Below, in pieces: positions 17,251 to 25,719 of a DNA stretch of 32,790 nucleotides. Within the stretch, counting starts at the first letter, position 1, and the number at the start of each line of letters is the position of its first letter. The translations under genes were made by a program, and so were the position numbers. Under the pieces are notes generated by a model. That model had not been told where the DNA came from. It did no database searches and saw only the letters and a list, made by a program, of their open reading frames with translations. Source of the stretch: Nocardia vaccinii NBRC 15922 (GTDB lineage: Bacteria; Actinomycetota; Actinomycetes; Mycobacteriales; Mycobacteriaceae); the NCBI RefSeq assembly GCF_001613305.1, contig NZ_BDCC01000036.1:1-32790 (forward strand), written 5' to 3'.

Positions 17251-18313
17251 GGTGGCTTCCGTCGATGCGCATGGGACCGATCGAGGCAACGGTGTGCCGA
17301 CCGCGGGGCTCGCCGACATCGCGGCGGGCGCGGCCGACCTCGTCGTGGACGAGACGAGCCTTCCGTCGACCCCGGTGATCGTGGTCGACCTGAACCGGGA
17401 CCAGTGGGGCTACGCCGAGGCGGCGGTAGCCGCACTCGGGCGGCGCACCGTCGTCGCGGTCGGCTTCAGCCGTACGCCGCTCACCGCTGCCGCCGCACCG
17501 GTGCTCGAGGCGTTGACCTGCACGCTCGCCCCGGACGGCCCCGGACGCGCCTGGACGCCCGGAACCACCGAGGACCTGGCTCATATCACCGCCACCGTCA
17601 CCGCCGCACCCCGCGCGGCACTGACCCTCGCGGGATTGCTCGAGGTGACCTCGCGTGCGTGCGTCGCGGACGGGCTCGTGGCCGAATCGCTGGCCTATTC
17701 GATGTTGCTGGCCGGTCCGGAATTCGCGGCCTGGCGGGCAGGACGGCCGCGACGGGCCGTTCCCGAAGTAGCGGATCCGGTGTTGCTCGACCGCGCGGGC
17801 GACGCGCTGACAGTGACCCTGAACCGCCCGGATCGGCACAACGCGTTCGGCCGGGCCGTGCGGGACGGCGTGCTCGCCGGACTCGCGATCGCCGAATACG
17901 ACGAATCGGTGCGCGAGATAGTACTGCGCGGAAACGGCCGATCCTTCTGCAGCGGTGGGGATCTCGATGAATTCGGCACCGCGACGGACGTTTCCGCGGC
18001 CCACCTGGTTCGACTACAGCAGAGCGCCGCACTCGCGGTGCATCGCCTCGCGCCGCGGGTGCGAGCGGTCCTGCACGGTGCGTGCATCGGCGCGGGTATC
18101 GAGGTGCCCTCGTTCGCGAGCCGCGTACAGGCCGCCGAGGCGACCCGGATCCGGCTGCCCGAACTGTCCATGGGACTCGTGCCCGGGGCCGGTGGCACGG
18201 TCGGCATCACCCACCGGATCGGCCGCTGGCGCACCGCATTTCTCGCGCTCACCGGCCGGGACATCGGCATCGACACCGCGCTCGCCTGGGGCCTGGTCGA
18301 TGAGCGGATCTGA
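17249..18313 (+). CDS. Enoyl-CoA hydratase/isomerase family protein with degenerate N-terminal half
   Basis: A 354-residue protein. Its C-terminal half (from about residue 180) is a crotonase domain: TLNRPDRHNAFGRAVRDG, the oxyanion-hole block GNGRSFCSGGDLDEFG, HGACIGAGIEVPSFA with the first catalytic Glu, and LPELSMGLVPGAGGT with the second. The N-terminal half has no oxyanion motifs but resembles a decayed crotonase or a mixed helical domain (STPVIVVDLNRDQWGYAEAAVAALG). Such proteins would hydrate or isomerise an acyl-CoA. The start is uncertain: ATG 17249 follows GGAAAAG, and starts at 17219 and 17156 are in frame. The mce operon begins about 370 bp downstream on the same strand, but a separate promoter lies between. 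Confidence 0.8.
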   Translation: MVASVDAHGTDRGNGVPTAGLADIAAGAADLVVDETSLPSTPVIVVDLNRDQWGYAEAAVAALGRRTVVAVGFSRTPLTAAAAPVLEALTCTLAPDGPGRAWTPGTTEDLAHITATVTAAPRAALTLAGLLEVTSRACVADGLVAESLAYSMLLAGPEFAAWRAGRPRRAVPEVADPVLLDRAGDALTVTLNRPDRHNAFGRAVRDGVLAGLAIAEYDESVREIVLRGNGRSFCSGGDLDEFGTATDVSAAHLVRLQQSAALAVHRLAPRVRAVLHGACIGAGIEVPSFASRVQAAEATRIRLPELSMGLVPGAGGTVGITHRIGRWRTAFLALTGRDIGIDTALAWGLVDERI

Positions 18314-18685
18314 GCTGACCGCCGCGGGCCTGGGCGGCCTCGAGGACTGATTGCGCCCACGATCGAACCGGCCGCCGCGGACCGCATCGACATTGTGAGA
18401 CCGACGGCACGGACGCTGCGCCGGAATCGAACAACACTGCCTCGCTGCCGGGAAGTCACCCGAAGTTCCCTGTGATCGCACGGGCTCCCGACGCGTCGCC
18501 GTCCGAGATCTGCGCTGTTCCGGAGCAGATTTGGATTGTTTGTCCCATATCGGCAATTCGCGAACCTACTCGCGCCCGGTAAACAGAGCACGTATCCGGA
18601 CTGATGTCTGGAATGTGGTCCAGATCATATGGTAGGTTCGGCCGCATGGCTCGGGTACGGCAATACGGTCGGACAGGGAGGTTGG
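18314..18685. other. Intergenic region carrying the mce promoter
   Basis: About 330 bp without a supported gene precede the 17-codon leader ORF. No terminator for the hydratase-like gene is obvious. The last 50 bp before 18646 hold the promoter and operator described separately. Confidence 0.6.
18595..18638 (+). promoter_or_regulatory. mce operon promoter with degenerate KstR-like operator
   Basis: In order: TCCGGAC (18595-18601), GTCTGGAA (18606-18613), and a 14-bp site TGGAATGTGGTCCA (18609-18622), which matches TnnAACnnGTTnnA except at two inner positions and is palindromic in its outer TGGA/TCCA arms. Then TAGGTT (18633-18638) fits the TANNNT -10 consensus, 7 nt before the ATG at 18646. 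The same elements at the same distances lie upstream of the SDR gene at 28572. Binding by a KstR-like repressor is inferred. Confidence 0.6.
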
Positions 18686-18699
18686 ATGTCGACCACTGA
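18646..18699 (+). CDS. Putative 17-codon leaderless leader ORF overlapping yrbEA
   Basis: ATG at 18646 opens MARVRQYGRTGRLDVDH followed by TGA at 18697-18699. A TANNNT box ends 7 nt before the ATG, the spacing seen for leaderless mycobacterial transcripts, so transcription would start at this ATG. It runs into the yrbEA start (18686) in another frame, and the yrbEA ribosome site lies inside it. Translation of the leader could therefore tune yrbEA initiation. It is a hypothesis from spacing alone and the peptide has no recognised family. Confidence 0.35.
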   Translation: MARVRQYGRTGRLDVDH

Positions 18700-19564
18700 T
18701 CTGGATACGCATCCCGAGGCTTCGGACACCCCACCCGCCGCGTCTTCGCCGAAAGCCGCAGCGGCCCTGCGCCGCAATTTCTCCGACACCGTCCTGTCCA
18801 GTCTGGCCACCCTCGGCCGCGCGCTGCGCACGGGCGTGGACGCCATCCGCATCGGGACGGCCGACGCCGTGCGGATGCGTTTCCAGACACACGAAACCCT
18901 CACGCAGGCATGGTTTCTCATCAAGGTGACCGCGATTCCGAGCATCCTGATGGCCATTCCGTTCGGCGTCATCGTCTCCACCCAGGTCGGCAATATCGTC
19001 TCCCAGCTCGGCGCGGATTCCATGATCGGCGCGGCGGGCGGGCTCGGGGTGATCAAACAGGGCGCGCCGATGGCCGCGGCGATCATGCTCGGCGGCGCGG
19101 GATCCGCCGCCATCGCCTCGGATCTGGGCGCCCGCACCGTGCGCGAGGAGGTCGATGCCATGCGCGTCATGGGCATCGACCCGGTCCAACGCCTGGTCGT
19201 CCCGCGTATGGCGGCGATGATGCTGGTCGCGCCCATCCTCAACATCCTGATCATCGTGGTCGGCATCGCCTCCGGGTTCGCCGTCGCGGTCACCGCCCTC
19301 GGCGTCACACCGGGCAGCTACTGGGCGTCGTTCGGCTCGTTCACCGCACCGATCGACATCTGGGTCTCGCTGATCAAGGCACTGATCTTCGGGTTCCTGG
19401 TCGTGGTCATCGCCTGCCAGCGCGGGCTCGAGGCCAAGGGCGGCCCGCGCGGAGTCGCCGACGGCGTGAACGCCGCCGTGGTCATGTCGATCGCCGCGGT
19501 AACCATCCTGAATACCGCTGTGACACAGGTGGTCACGATGTTCTTCCCGGTGAGGATGGCCTGA
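18686..19564 (+). CDS. yrbEA: YrbE-type (MlaE family) mce permease A
   Basis: A 292-residue integral membrane permease of the MlaE family, one half of the inner-membrane channel of an Mce lipid importer. Five to six hydrophobic helices follow a basic, Pro/Ala-rich N-terminus. Family blocks include AWFLIKVTAIPSILMAIPFGVIVS, the small-residue motif GGAGSAAIASDLGARTVREEVDAMRVMGIDPVQRLVVPR (contact with the ATPase) and CQRGLEAKGGPRGVADGVNAAVV. The ATG at 18686 follows AGGGAGG. Its stop overlaps the ATG of yrbEB by one base (TGATG). The MceG ATPase is not in this window, as is usual. Confidence 0.94.
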   Translation: MSTTDLDTHPEASDTPPAASSPKAAAALRRNFSDTVLSSLATLGRALRTGVDAIRIGTADAVRMRFQTHETLTQAWFLIKVTAIPSILMAIPFGVIVSTQVGNIVSQLGADSMIGAAGGLGVIKQGAPMAAAIMLGGAGSAAIASDLGARTVREEVDAMRVMGIDPVQRLVVPRMAAMMLVAPILNILIIVVGIASGFAVAVTALGVTPGSYWASFGSFTAPIDIWVSLIKALIFGFLVVVIACQRGLEAKGGPRGVADGVNAAVVMSIAAVTILNTAVTQVVTMFFPVRMA

Positions 19565-20427
19565 TGACCGCGACTCCGTACTCGCCGGTCGGCCTGCGGC
19601 GGATCAATCGGCTCCGGCGGCAGGTCGATCCGCTGGGCCCGGTCGAATCCATCGGATTCGTCATCGGATTCATCTGGCAGGTGTTCGCCTCGCTGGCGTA
19701 CACCCTGGTGCACTATCGGCGTCAGACCATCTCCGTGATCACCGATATGACCTGGGGCCGCGGTTCGGTGATCATCGGCGGCGGCGTCGTCCCGCTGATG
19801 TTGCTGCTCGGCGCGGCCATGGGCGCCTCCATCGGCATCGAGGCGTACAGCGCGCTGAATCTGCTCTCCCTCGGCCAGCTCAGCGGACTGATCTCCGCGT
19901 TCGGCGTCACCCGCGAGCTCGCCCCCATCGCCGCCGGAGTGGGATTCGCCGCCCAAGCCGGCTGCCGGATGACCGCCGAGATCGGCTCGATGCGCATCTC
20001 CGAGGAGATCGACGCCCTCGAATCACTCGGCGTGCGGTCGGTGCCGTTCGTGGTGACCACCCGCGTCATCGCCGGAATCGTTGCTGTCGCACCGGCATTC
20101 GTAGTCGCGCTGATCCTGAGCTACCTGTCGTGTGAGCTGATCGTGACCACCATCCACGGCACCCCGGCCGGCACCTACGACCACTATTTCGACCAGTTCG
20201 TGCTGGGCTGGGATGTCATCGCCGCGACCATCAAGGTGCTGGTGTTCGCCATCGCCGTCGTCCTGATCCATTGCTACCAAGGCTTTTTCGCCACCGGTGG
20301 CCCGGAGGGCGTCGGCATCGGCTCCGGCCGCGCCATCCGGGCGAGCCTGGTGTCGATCATCGCGCTGGACATGCTCGCAACCATCGTCCTGTGGGGCTTC
20401 CAGTCCCCCATCACGTTCACCGGGTGA
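19564..20427 (+). CDS. yrbEB: YrbE-type (MlaE family) mce permease B
   Basis: A 287-residue MlaE-family permease, partner of the preceding gene. It has the same fold, with GFIWQVFASLAYTLVHYRRQTISVITDMTWG, FAAQAGCRMTAEIGSMRISEEIDALESLGVRS as the ATPase-contact motif, and CYQGFFATGGPEGVGIGSGRAIRASLV. The start is shared with the yrbEA stop. mceA begins 4 bp after its stop, so the cluster is one transcript. Confidence 0.94.
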   Translation: MTATPYSPVGLRRINRLRRQVDPLGPVESIGFVIGFIWQVFASLAYTLVHYRRQTISVITDMTWGRGSVIIGGGVVPLMLLLGAAMGASIGIEAYSALNLLSLGQLSGLISAFGVTRELAPIAAGVGFAAQAGCRMTAEIGSMRISEEIDALESLGVRSVPFVVTTRVIAGIVAVAPAFVVALILSYLSCELIVTTIHGTPAGTYDHYFDQFVLGWDVIAATIKVLVFAIAVVLIHCYQGFFATGGPEGVGIGSGRAIRASLVSIIALDMLATIVLWGFQSPITFTG

Positions 20428-20431
20428 CGCC

Positions 20432-21490
20432 ATGCCTGCCTATGCTCTGCCCGGCACCGAAGTCGGGCCACGCCGCGCGCGAATTCTCGGCATCGGCGCG
20501 GTGGTCCTGGTGCTGCTGATCCTCATCGCCTGGCGGGTCGTGCCGAACTCCCCTCCGGCCGACGAGATCCACGTCGCCCTGATCACCGACCGCGTCGGCG
20601 AGGGCATCGACCACGGCACCGATGTGCGCTTGGACGGAGTCCGGGTGGGCTCGGTCAGCTCGGTCGCCATCGCCGGTCAGGGCCGCCAGCGCATCGAACT
20701 GAGCCTGCTGCGCTCGCAGTTGTTCGGCCTGACCGATGCGCTCACCGTCGACTACTCCCCCGGGAACCTGTTCGGAATCACTGCGCTGCAACTGAATTCC
20801 GCACACGGCGGGACAACGCTGAGCAACGGTTCGACGGTCGATCTGACCGGCCGCGACGCGGACCGGATCAGCGATGCGACCCTCGCCGCTCTGCTGGAAT
20901 CCACTGGAACGCTCACCAACGATGTGCTCACCCCCAGGCTCGCACAGCTACTCAGCACAATGTCACGTGACATCAGCGCGTTCACCCCGCTCATGCAGGC
21001 GATCGGCAGCACGACCCGCTCCTTCACCGAAACCCAGCGGCTCCCACCATCGTTCCTGCTCACCCAGTTCGGCTCGACGCTGCACGGGATACCGCCGATG
21101 CTGTCCGGCGCGATGGAGCTGCTGCGGTCGGATCTGACCAATCCGCAGTTGCGGACCACCGAGGAGCTGACCCGGTTCACCCGGATGTTCGGCAATGTGC
21201 AGACCCAACTGCTGCCGGTCGTCACGCAGACCTTCGGGGTCGCACACAACTACTTCGGCGGATTCATCCCGCTCGCGAGCCTGATCCTGAATCAGCTCTC
21301 CGGCACGGTCAGCACACCGGCTCTGTCGGGAGAACAGTTGAGCCAGTTGATCTCTCGGCTCGACGGCGCGTTCCACCACTCCCCCTCCGGTCCGGTGCTG
21401 AACACCCGTGTCGAATTGGACACCGTCCCCGGGCTCGCCGCGCCCCTGGCCGCCGCACTCGCCCATCACCCCACCGCAGGAGGGCGCTGA
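20432..21490 (+). CDS. mceA: MCE family protein, MceA position
   Basis: A 352-residue protein with one N-terminal membrane anchor (about residues 19-36), then an MlaD/MCE beta-barrel domain (about 45-125) with DVRLDGVRVGSVSSVAI and DYSPGNLFGITALQLN. A long helical and Leu-rich tail follows, which in Mce hexamers forms the lipid tunnel through the envelope. First of six different mce genes in order, as in all mycobacterial mce loci. It overlaps mceB by one base. The cargo is unknown; the operator shared with the SDR gene hints at sterol or a related lipid. Confidence 0.9.
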   Translation: MPAYALPGTEVGPRRARILGIGAVVLVLLILIAWRVVPNSPPADEIHVALITDRVGEGIDHGTDVRLDGVRVGSVSSVAIAGQGRQRIELSLLRSQLFGLTDALTVDYSPGNLFGITALQLNSAHGGTTLSNGSTVDLTGRDADRISDATLAALLESTGTLTNDVLTPRLAQLLSTMSRDISAFTPLMQAIGSTTRSFTETQRLPPSFLLTQFGSTLHGIPPMLSGAMELLRSDLTNPQLRTTEELTRFTRMFGNVQTQLLPVVTQTFGVAHNYFGGFIPLASLILNQLSGTVSTPALSGEQLSQLISRLDGAFHHSPSGPVLNTRVELDTVPGLAAPLAAALAHHPTAGGR

Positions 21491-22494
21491 TGCCGACCCG
21501 CTCCCTGATGATCCGAGTGTCCGTGGTGGTACTCGTGATGGTCATCGCGCTGATCGGCGTCTTCCGGCTGATCGAGCGGCCGGTCAGCGGCGACACCGAT
21601 ACGTACACCGCGATGTTCACCGATGCGAACGGATTGCGGCTCGGCGACGACGTTCGGCTCTACGGCGTTCAGGTCGGCAAGGTGCACGACGTCGACCTGG
21701 ACGGGACACTCGCCCGCGTGCATTTCACGGTCACCCGCGGCCATCCGCTGTTCGCGAACACCAAGATCGCCGTCCGCTATCAGAACCTCACCGGATTCCG
21801 CTATCTCGATATCGAGCAGCCTGATCAGCCGGGCGCTCGTCGCGATACCAAGGCGGTGTTCGGCACCGCGGAGACGGTTCCGGCCTTCGACGTCACCACG
21901 CTGTTCAACGGCCTGCAACCGGTGCTGGCGCAGATGTCGCCCGACGATCTGAACCAGTTCGCGACCAGCATGCTCGCGGTCGTCCAAGGGGACGGAACCG
22001 GACTGGGCCCGGCCTTGGGCGCGATCGACAAGCTGAGCCACTACGCCTCGGACCGCCAGGTGGTGCTGTCGACGCTGGTGCACAACTTCGCGCAGATTTC
22101 GCAACATATGGCCGGAAAGTCCGGCAACGCAATGAAATTGATGACCAATCTGACCGAACTGTTCGTCACCATCACCGAGAAACTGCCCGGCCTGATCCAG
22201 TTCGCGATGACGATCCCGCCCGTGCTGCGCCCGCTGCGGGACATGCTGCGCGTGCTGGGCGTCACCGGGGACAGCAACAGGGATCTCGACGCACTGCTGC
22301 GCCGGGCACTGCCCGATCCGCATCAGGCCACCGCGGTTCTGGGCCGGTTGCCCGGACTCGTCCAGACTCTGGCCGCGACCGTTCCGCCGACCGGACCCGA
22401 TGCGAAGATGACCTGCTCGCACGGCCTCGCCGTCGCCCCCGCTCCGCTCGCGGTTCTCATCGCCGGACAGAGGATCACGCTGTGTCATCGATGA
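21490..22494 (+). CDS. mceB: MCE family protein, MceB position
   Basis: A 334-residue protein with an N-terminal anchor (VVVLVMVIALIGVFRLI) and an MCE domain (DANGLRLGDDVRLYGVQVGKVHDVDL, then FRYLDIEQP). A long helical region follows, and a short tail carries two Cys (MTCSHG..., TLCHR). It would be one ring subunit of the hetero-hexamer. ATG 21490 overlaps the mceA stop by one base. Confidence 0.9.
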   Translation: MPTRSLMIRVSVVVLVMVIALIGVFRLIERPVSGDTDTYTAMFTDANGLRLGDDVRLYGVQVGKVHDVDLDGTLARVHFTVTRGHPLFANTKIAVRYQNLTGFRYLDIEQPDQPGARRDTKAVFGTAETVPAFDVTTLFNGLQPVLAQMSPDDLNQFATSMLAVVQGDGTGLGPALGAIDKLSHYASDRQVVLSTLVHNFAQISQHMAGKSGNAMKLMTNLTELFVTITEKLPGLIQFAMTIPPVLRPLRDMLRVLGVTGDSNRDLDALLRRALPDPHQATAVLGRLPGLVQTLAATVPPTGPDAKMTCSHGLAVAPAPLAVLIAGQRITLCHR

Positions 22495-23522
22495 TCACGA
22501 AGATGCGAAATACTCTGCGCCCCAGCCATTTCCGTGCGGTGAAACGCGGCGGGAGCGAACGCGGACGCGATCTGCGGTGGGGTATCGCGGGTATCGGCGG
22601 AGCGCTCGTCCTGGTCGCGGCGATCGGCGTGCTCGACATCGTCGGCACCACGCCCGAGCGCACCTACACCGCCGATCTGACCGAGGCCGGTTCGGTGCGC
22701 ACCGGCGACGATGTGCGGATCGCCGGAATTCCGGTCGGGAAGGTGACCTCGCTGACCCTGCTGCGCGATCGAGTGCGGATGGCATTCACCGTGCGGGACA
22801 ACGTGTTCCTCGGCGATCAGACCACCCTCGGGGTCCGCATGCTGACCATCGTCGGCGGCTACTACCTGGCCGTCGAACCGGCCGGAACCCAGCCGCTCGG
22901 GTCGAAGGTCATCCCCGCGCAACGAGTTATCCTGCCCTACAACCTGACTCAGGCGTTCCAGGATGCGGTGACGCCGGTCCAGCACACCGACGGCAACGTC
23001 GTCCGGCAGGATCTGGCCGCGCTGACCACCTCGGTGAACGCGAGCCCGGATTCGCTGCGCAGCGCGATCCACGCGGTCGGCGACCTGGTCGGCATCATGG
23101 ACAGGCAGAACGCGGACATCTCGCATACGCTGTCCTTGGCGGACGAGTACCTCACCGCGCTCAACGCGAATTCCGATGTGCTGGCCCAGCTTCTGACCAC
23201 CCTGCGCACCCTCGAGGTGCTCGTGGCGAACAACCGCGATCAGATCAGCGACGCACTGCACGGTCTGGCGGAAGTGTTGCAGGATTTCAGCCCGCTCGGG
23301 CGGGCCTGGGATGCCTCGCTGAAGCAGCGCGCGCAACCGCTGGCCGATGCGATCCCGAAGTTGCGGGAACTCGGCGGGCGGATGAACACGCTGCTGGATT
23401 CGCTGCGCACCCTGGAACAACGCCTCGTCCCGTTCACCGAATCCGGTAAGGGTGTGACGGTGGACCAGTCCGCGGCGACCACCTCCGATGTGTGCGTGCC
23501 GATTCCGGGCGGGGGATGCTGA
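22482..23522 (+). CDS. mceC: MCE family protein, MceC position
   Basis: A 346-residue protein. A basic N-terminus precedes an anchor helix (IAGIGGALVLVAAIGVLDIV), then the MCE domain (EAGSVRTGDDVRIAGIPVGKVTSLTL, and GGYYLAVEPAGTQPLG), helices, and the Cys-containing C-terminus CVPIPGGGC. The GTG at 22482 has AGAGG upstream; the ATG at 22491 would give a 4-bp ATGA overlap with mceB and is an equally reasonable start, three codons shorter. Confidence 0.9.
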   Translation: MSSMITKMRNTLRPSHFRAVKRGGSERGRDLRWGIAGIGGALVLVAAIGVLDIVGTTPERTYTADLTEAGSVRTGDDVRIAGIPVGKVTSLTLLRDRVRMAFTVRDNVFLGDQTTLGVRMLTIVGGYYLAVEPAGTQPLGSKVIPAQRVILPYNLTQAFQDAVTPVQHTDGNVVRQDLAALTTSVNASPDSLRSAIHAVGDLVGIMDRQNADISHTLSLADEYLTALNANSDVLAQLLTTLRTLEVLVANNRDQISDALHGLAEVLQDFSPLGRAWDASLKQRAQPLADAIPKLRELGGRMNTLLDSLRTLEQRLVPFTESGKGVTVDQSAATTSDVCVPIPGGGC

Positions 23523-24625
23523 TGCTGGCCAAGGTCCTGGGCTCGCGCGGGTTGATGTCCGCCGTTGTGATCGTCGTGCTCGTGGTCGTGGCGGGCGTCG
23601 GGCTGAGACTCGCGAAATCCGCTCCGGCCGAACGCAATTACTGCGCCGATATGCCCGACAGCGTCGGCCTGTACAAGGACAGCGCCGTCACCGTGATGGG
23701 TGTGCAGGTCGGCAAGGTAACCGGTATCGAACCCGACGGCCCAACGGCCCGAGTGCGTTTCACCGTGCGAGCCGATCGCAAACTCCCCCCGGACGTCGGC
23801 GCGGTGACGATCAGCAATACCCTCATCGCCGACCGGAATCTGGCGTTGATCGGTGACGAACCCTCGGGTGCGGGTTGGGATCCGAGCAGATGCATCACCA
23901 AAACCCTGACGCCCAAGAGTCTTTCCCAGACCTTCGAGGCGCTGGCCGCGCTGGCCGATCAACTCGACGCAGCGAACGATCCAGCCCAGCGCGATGCCAT
24001 CGGATCGGGCCTGGACGCGCTCGACCACGCCACCTCCGGCACCGGAAACCAGATCAACGCCCTCATCATGCAATTGAGCCGGGCGCTGAGCGCACCGGAC
24101 GCGGCGATCGGCCATATCGGCAAGCTCCTGGATGATCTGACCGATCTGGCACATCGCGCCCGCAGCGGTTGGCCCATGGTCCAGGCCTCGGTCACCGGTC
24201 TGACCAGGACCTTCACCGATATCAACACTCTGGCCTTCCCGCCGGTAGTGCAGCTGGTCACCGCCCTGATCAACGTCCTGCCCCAGCTCAACGACGTGAT
24301 CATGATGTTCGGCTCGCCCGCGCTGAAAGCGCTGGACTCGATTCCGAACCTGGCCCGGCTGATCAGCGCCGGAGTCGGCTCGCTCGCCGACATCATCCGC
24401 ATGGCCCCGGGTATCGCCAGCGGGTTCGCCGGTGCGATCGATCCGGCCAGCGGGCAGTTCACCATCGGTTACGCGCCACCTGAACTTGCTCTGCCACAGC
24501 AGAATACGACGCAACTGTGCGCGGCCATACAGACCATCACCGGGCAGCGCTGCCACACCGCGGCCAACGGCTCGGTGACCGTGCCCGCACTGCCCGCACT
24601 CCTGGCGGCGGTGAGTGCGAGATGA
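23522..24625 (+). CDS. mceD: MCE family protein, MceD position
   Basis: A 367-residue protein with an anchor near the N-terminus (SAVVIVVLVVVAGVGLRLA) and an MCE domain (DSVGLYKDSAVTVMGVQVGKVTGIEPDG, then IADRNLALIGD). The tail is helical and ends with two Cys (QLCAAIQTITGQRCHT). The ATG at 23522 is preferred: GGGGG lies at good distance and the TGATG junction repeats that of mceAB. GTG 23492 and ATG 23516 are alternatives. Confidence 0.9.
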   Translation: MLAKVLGSRGLMSAVVIVVLVVVAGVGLRLAKSAPAERNYCADMPDSVGLYKDSAVTVMGVQVGKVTGIEPDGPTARVRFTVRADRKLPPDVGAVTISNTLIADRNLALIGDEPSGAGWDPSRCITKTLTPKSLSQTFEALAALADQLDAANDPAQRDAIGSGLDALDHATSGTGNQINALIMQLSRALSAPDAAIGHIGKLLDDLTDLAHRARSGWPMVQASVTGLTRTFTDINTLAFPPVVQLVTALINVLPQLNDVIMMFGSPALKALDSIPNLARLISAGVGSLADIIRMAPGIASGFAGAIDPASGQFTIGYAPPELALPQQNTTQLCAAIQTITGQRCHTAANGSVTVPALPALLAAVSAR

Positions 24626-25719
24626 GACGACCGGCCCTGCCCGTCCGCCGATTCGCCGCCCACGCGCTCTTGGCCACCACCCTCGCGGTGGCCTGCGGCG
24701 CATGCGACTTCCAGCCCGCCGACATCCCCGTCCCGGGCACGGGCGTCGGCGGTCCGACCTATCGTCTGCGCATCGAATTCGCCGATGTGCTCAACCTGCC
24801 GCAGGGCGCGAAGGTGATCGCCGACGGCGTGCGGGTGGGGCAGCTGACCCATGTGACCCTGGTGAATCCCGTTCCGGCAGCGCCGAATCGGCCCGCGCGC
24901 AAAGGATACGTGATCGCCGATGTCGACATCGGCTCCTCGACGAAACTACCGGTGGGCACCACCGCCGAACTGCGGCAGGAAACTCCGCTCGGTGATGTGC
25001 ACATCGCGCTCACCGAACCGGCACAAGCACATTCCGGGGATATCGCGCCGAATTCCACCATCCCGCTTGCCGATTCGAGACAATCCCCGCCGATCGAGGA
25101 CATCCTCGCGCGGCTGTCCACCTTCGTCGGCAGCGGTGCGATCACCGACATCCAGGACATCGTCCGCAAGATGAACGGTGTCATGCCGCGCGATCCGGCC
25201 GATACCGCACGCATCGCCGGAACCCTCGGCTCGGACCTGGGCGACCTGGCCGACCACACCGATTCGATCCACGAGGTGATCAACGGTATTCAGTCCACCG
25301 TCGACGACGGGCTGCTGAAGCACACCTCGACACTGGATCCCCTGCTCACCCCGTACGGGGTGCAGCACACGACCGATGTGATGAATGCCGAGATCGGCGT
25401 CATCTTCGTGCTCACCGCCCTGGGCCCGGTCGGGCCCGCGGCCGAATGGCTGGGTCCGGTCCTGAGTTCGGCCGACGGGTCGGTCCGCGCGTTCGTGCCG
25501 ATGTTGTTCGGCGCGCACCCGCTGGACACCGGCTCGCCGTCCAATTTCGCGAAACTCACCGACCTCATCCAGAACAAGATCATCCCGTTCGTGGATCGCG
25601 GGCCGAAGATCAATATGGTCGGCGTCTCGGTCGGCCCGTCGTCCGCCTCGGCGATGTCACCGGACGAGCAGACCGGACGCATCATCGATACCCTGCGCAT
25701 GATCGGAGTCGTCCGATGA
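24622..25719 (+). CDS. mceE: MCE family lipoprotein, MceE position (LprK-like)
   Basis: A 365-residue MCE protein. It has a basic N-terminus, a short hydrophobic segment and LAVACGACDF; Cys25 (or Cys28) is the likely lipidation site, as expected for the mceE-position lipoproteins. The MCE domain follows (NLPQGAKVIADGVRVGQLTHVTL, then TPLGDVHIALTEP), then a helical tail. ATG 24622 overlaps mceD by ATGA. It would replace the transmembrane anchor of the other subunits by a lipid anchor. Confidence 0.9.
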   Translation: MRRPALPVRRFAAHALLATTLAVACGACDFQPADIPVPGTGVGGPTYRLRIEFADVLNLPQGAKVIADGVRVGQLTHVTLVNPVPAAPNRPARKGYVIADVDIGSSTKLPVGTTAELRQETPLGDVHIALTEPAQAHSGDIAPNSTIPLADSRQSPPIEDILARLSTFVGSGAITDIQDIVRKMNGVMPRDPADTARIAGTLGSDLGDLADHTDSIHEVINGIQSTVDDGLLKHTSTLDPLLTPYGVQHTTDVMNAEIGVIFVLTALGPVGPAAEWLGPVLSSADGSVRAFVPMLFGAHPLDTGSPSNFAKLTDLIQNKIIPFVDRGPKINMVGVSVGPSSASAMSPDEQTGRIIDTLRMIGVVR

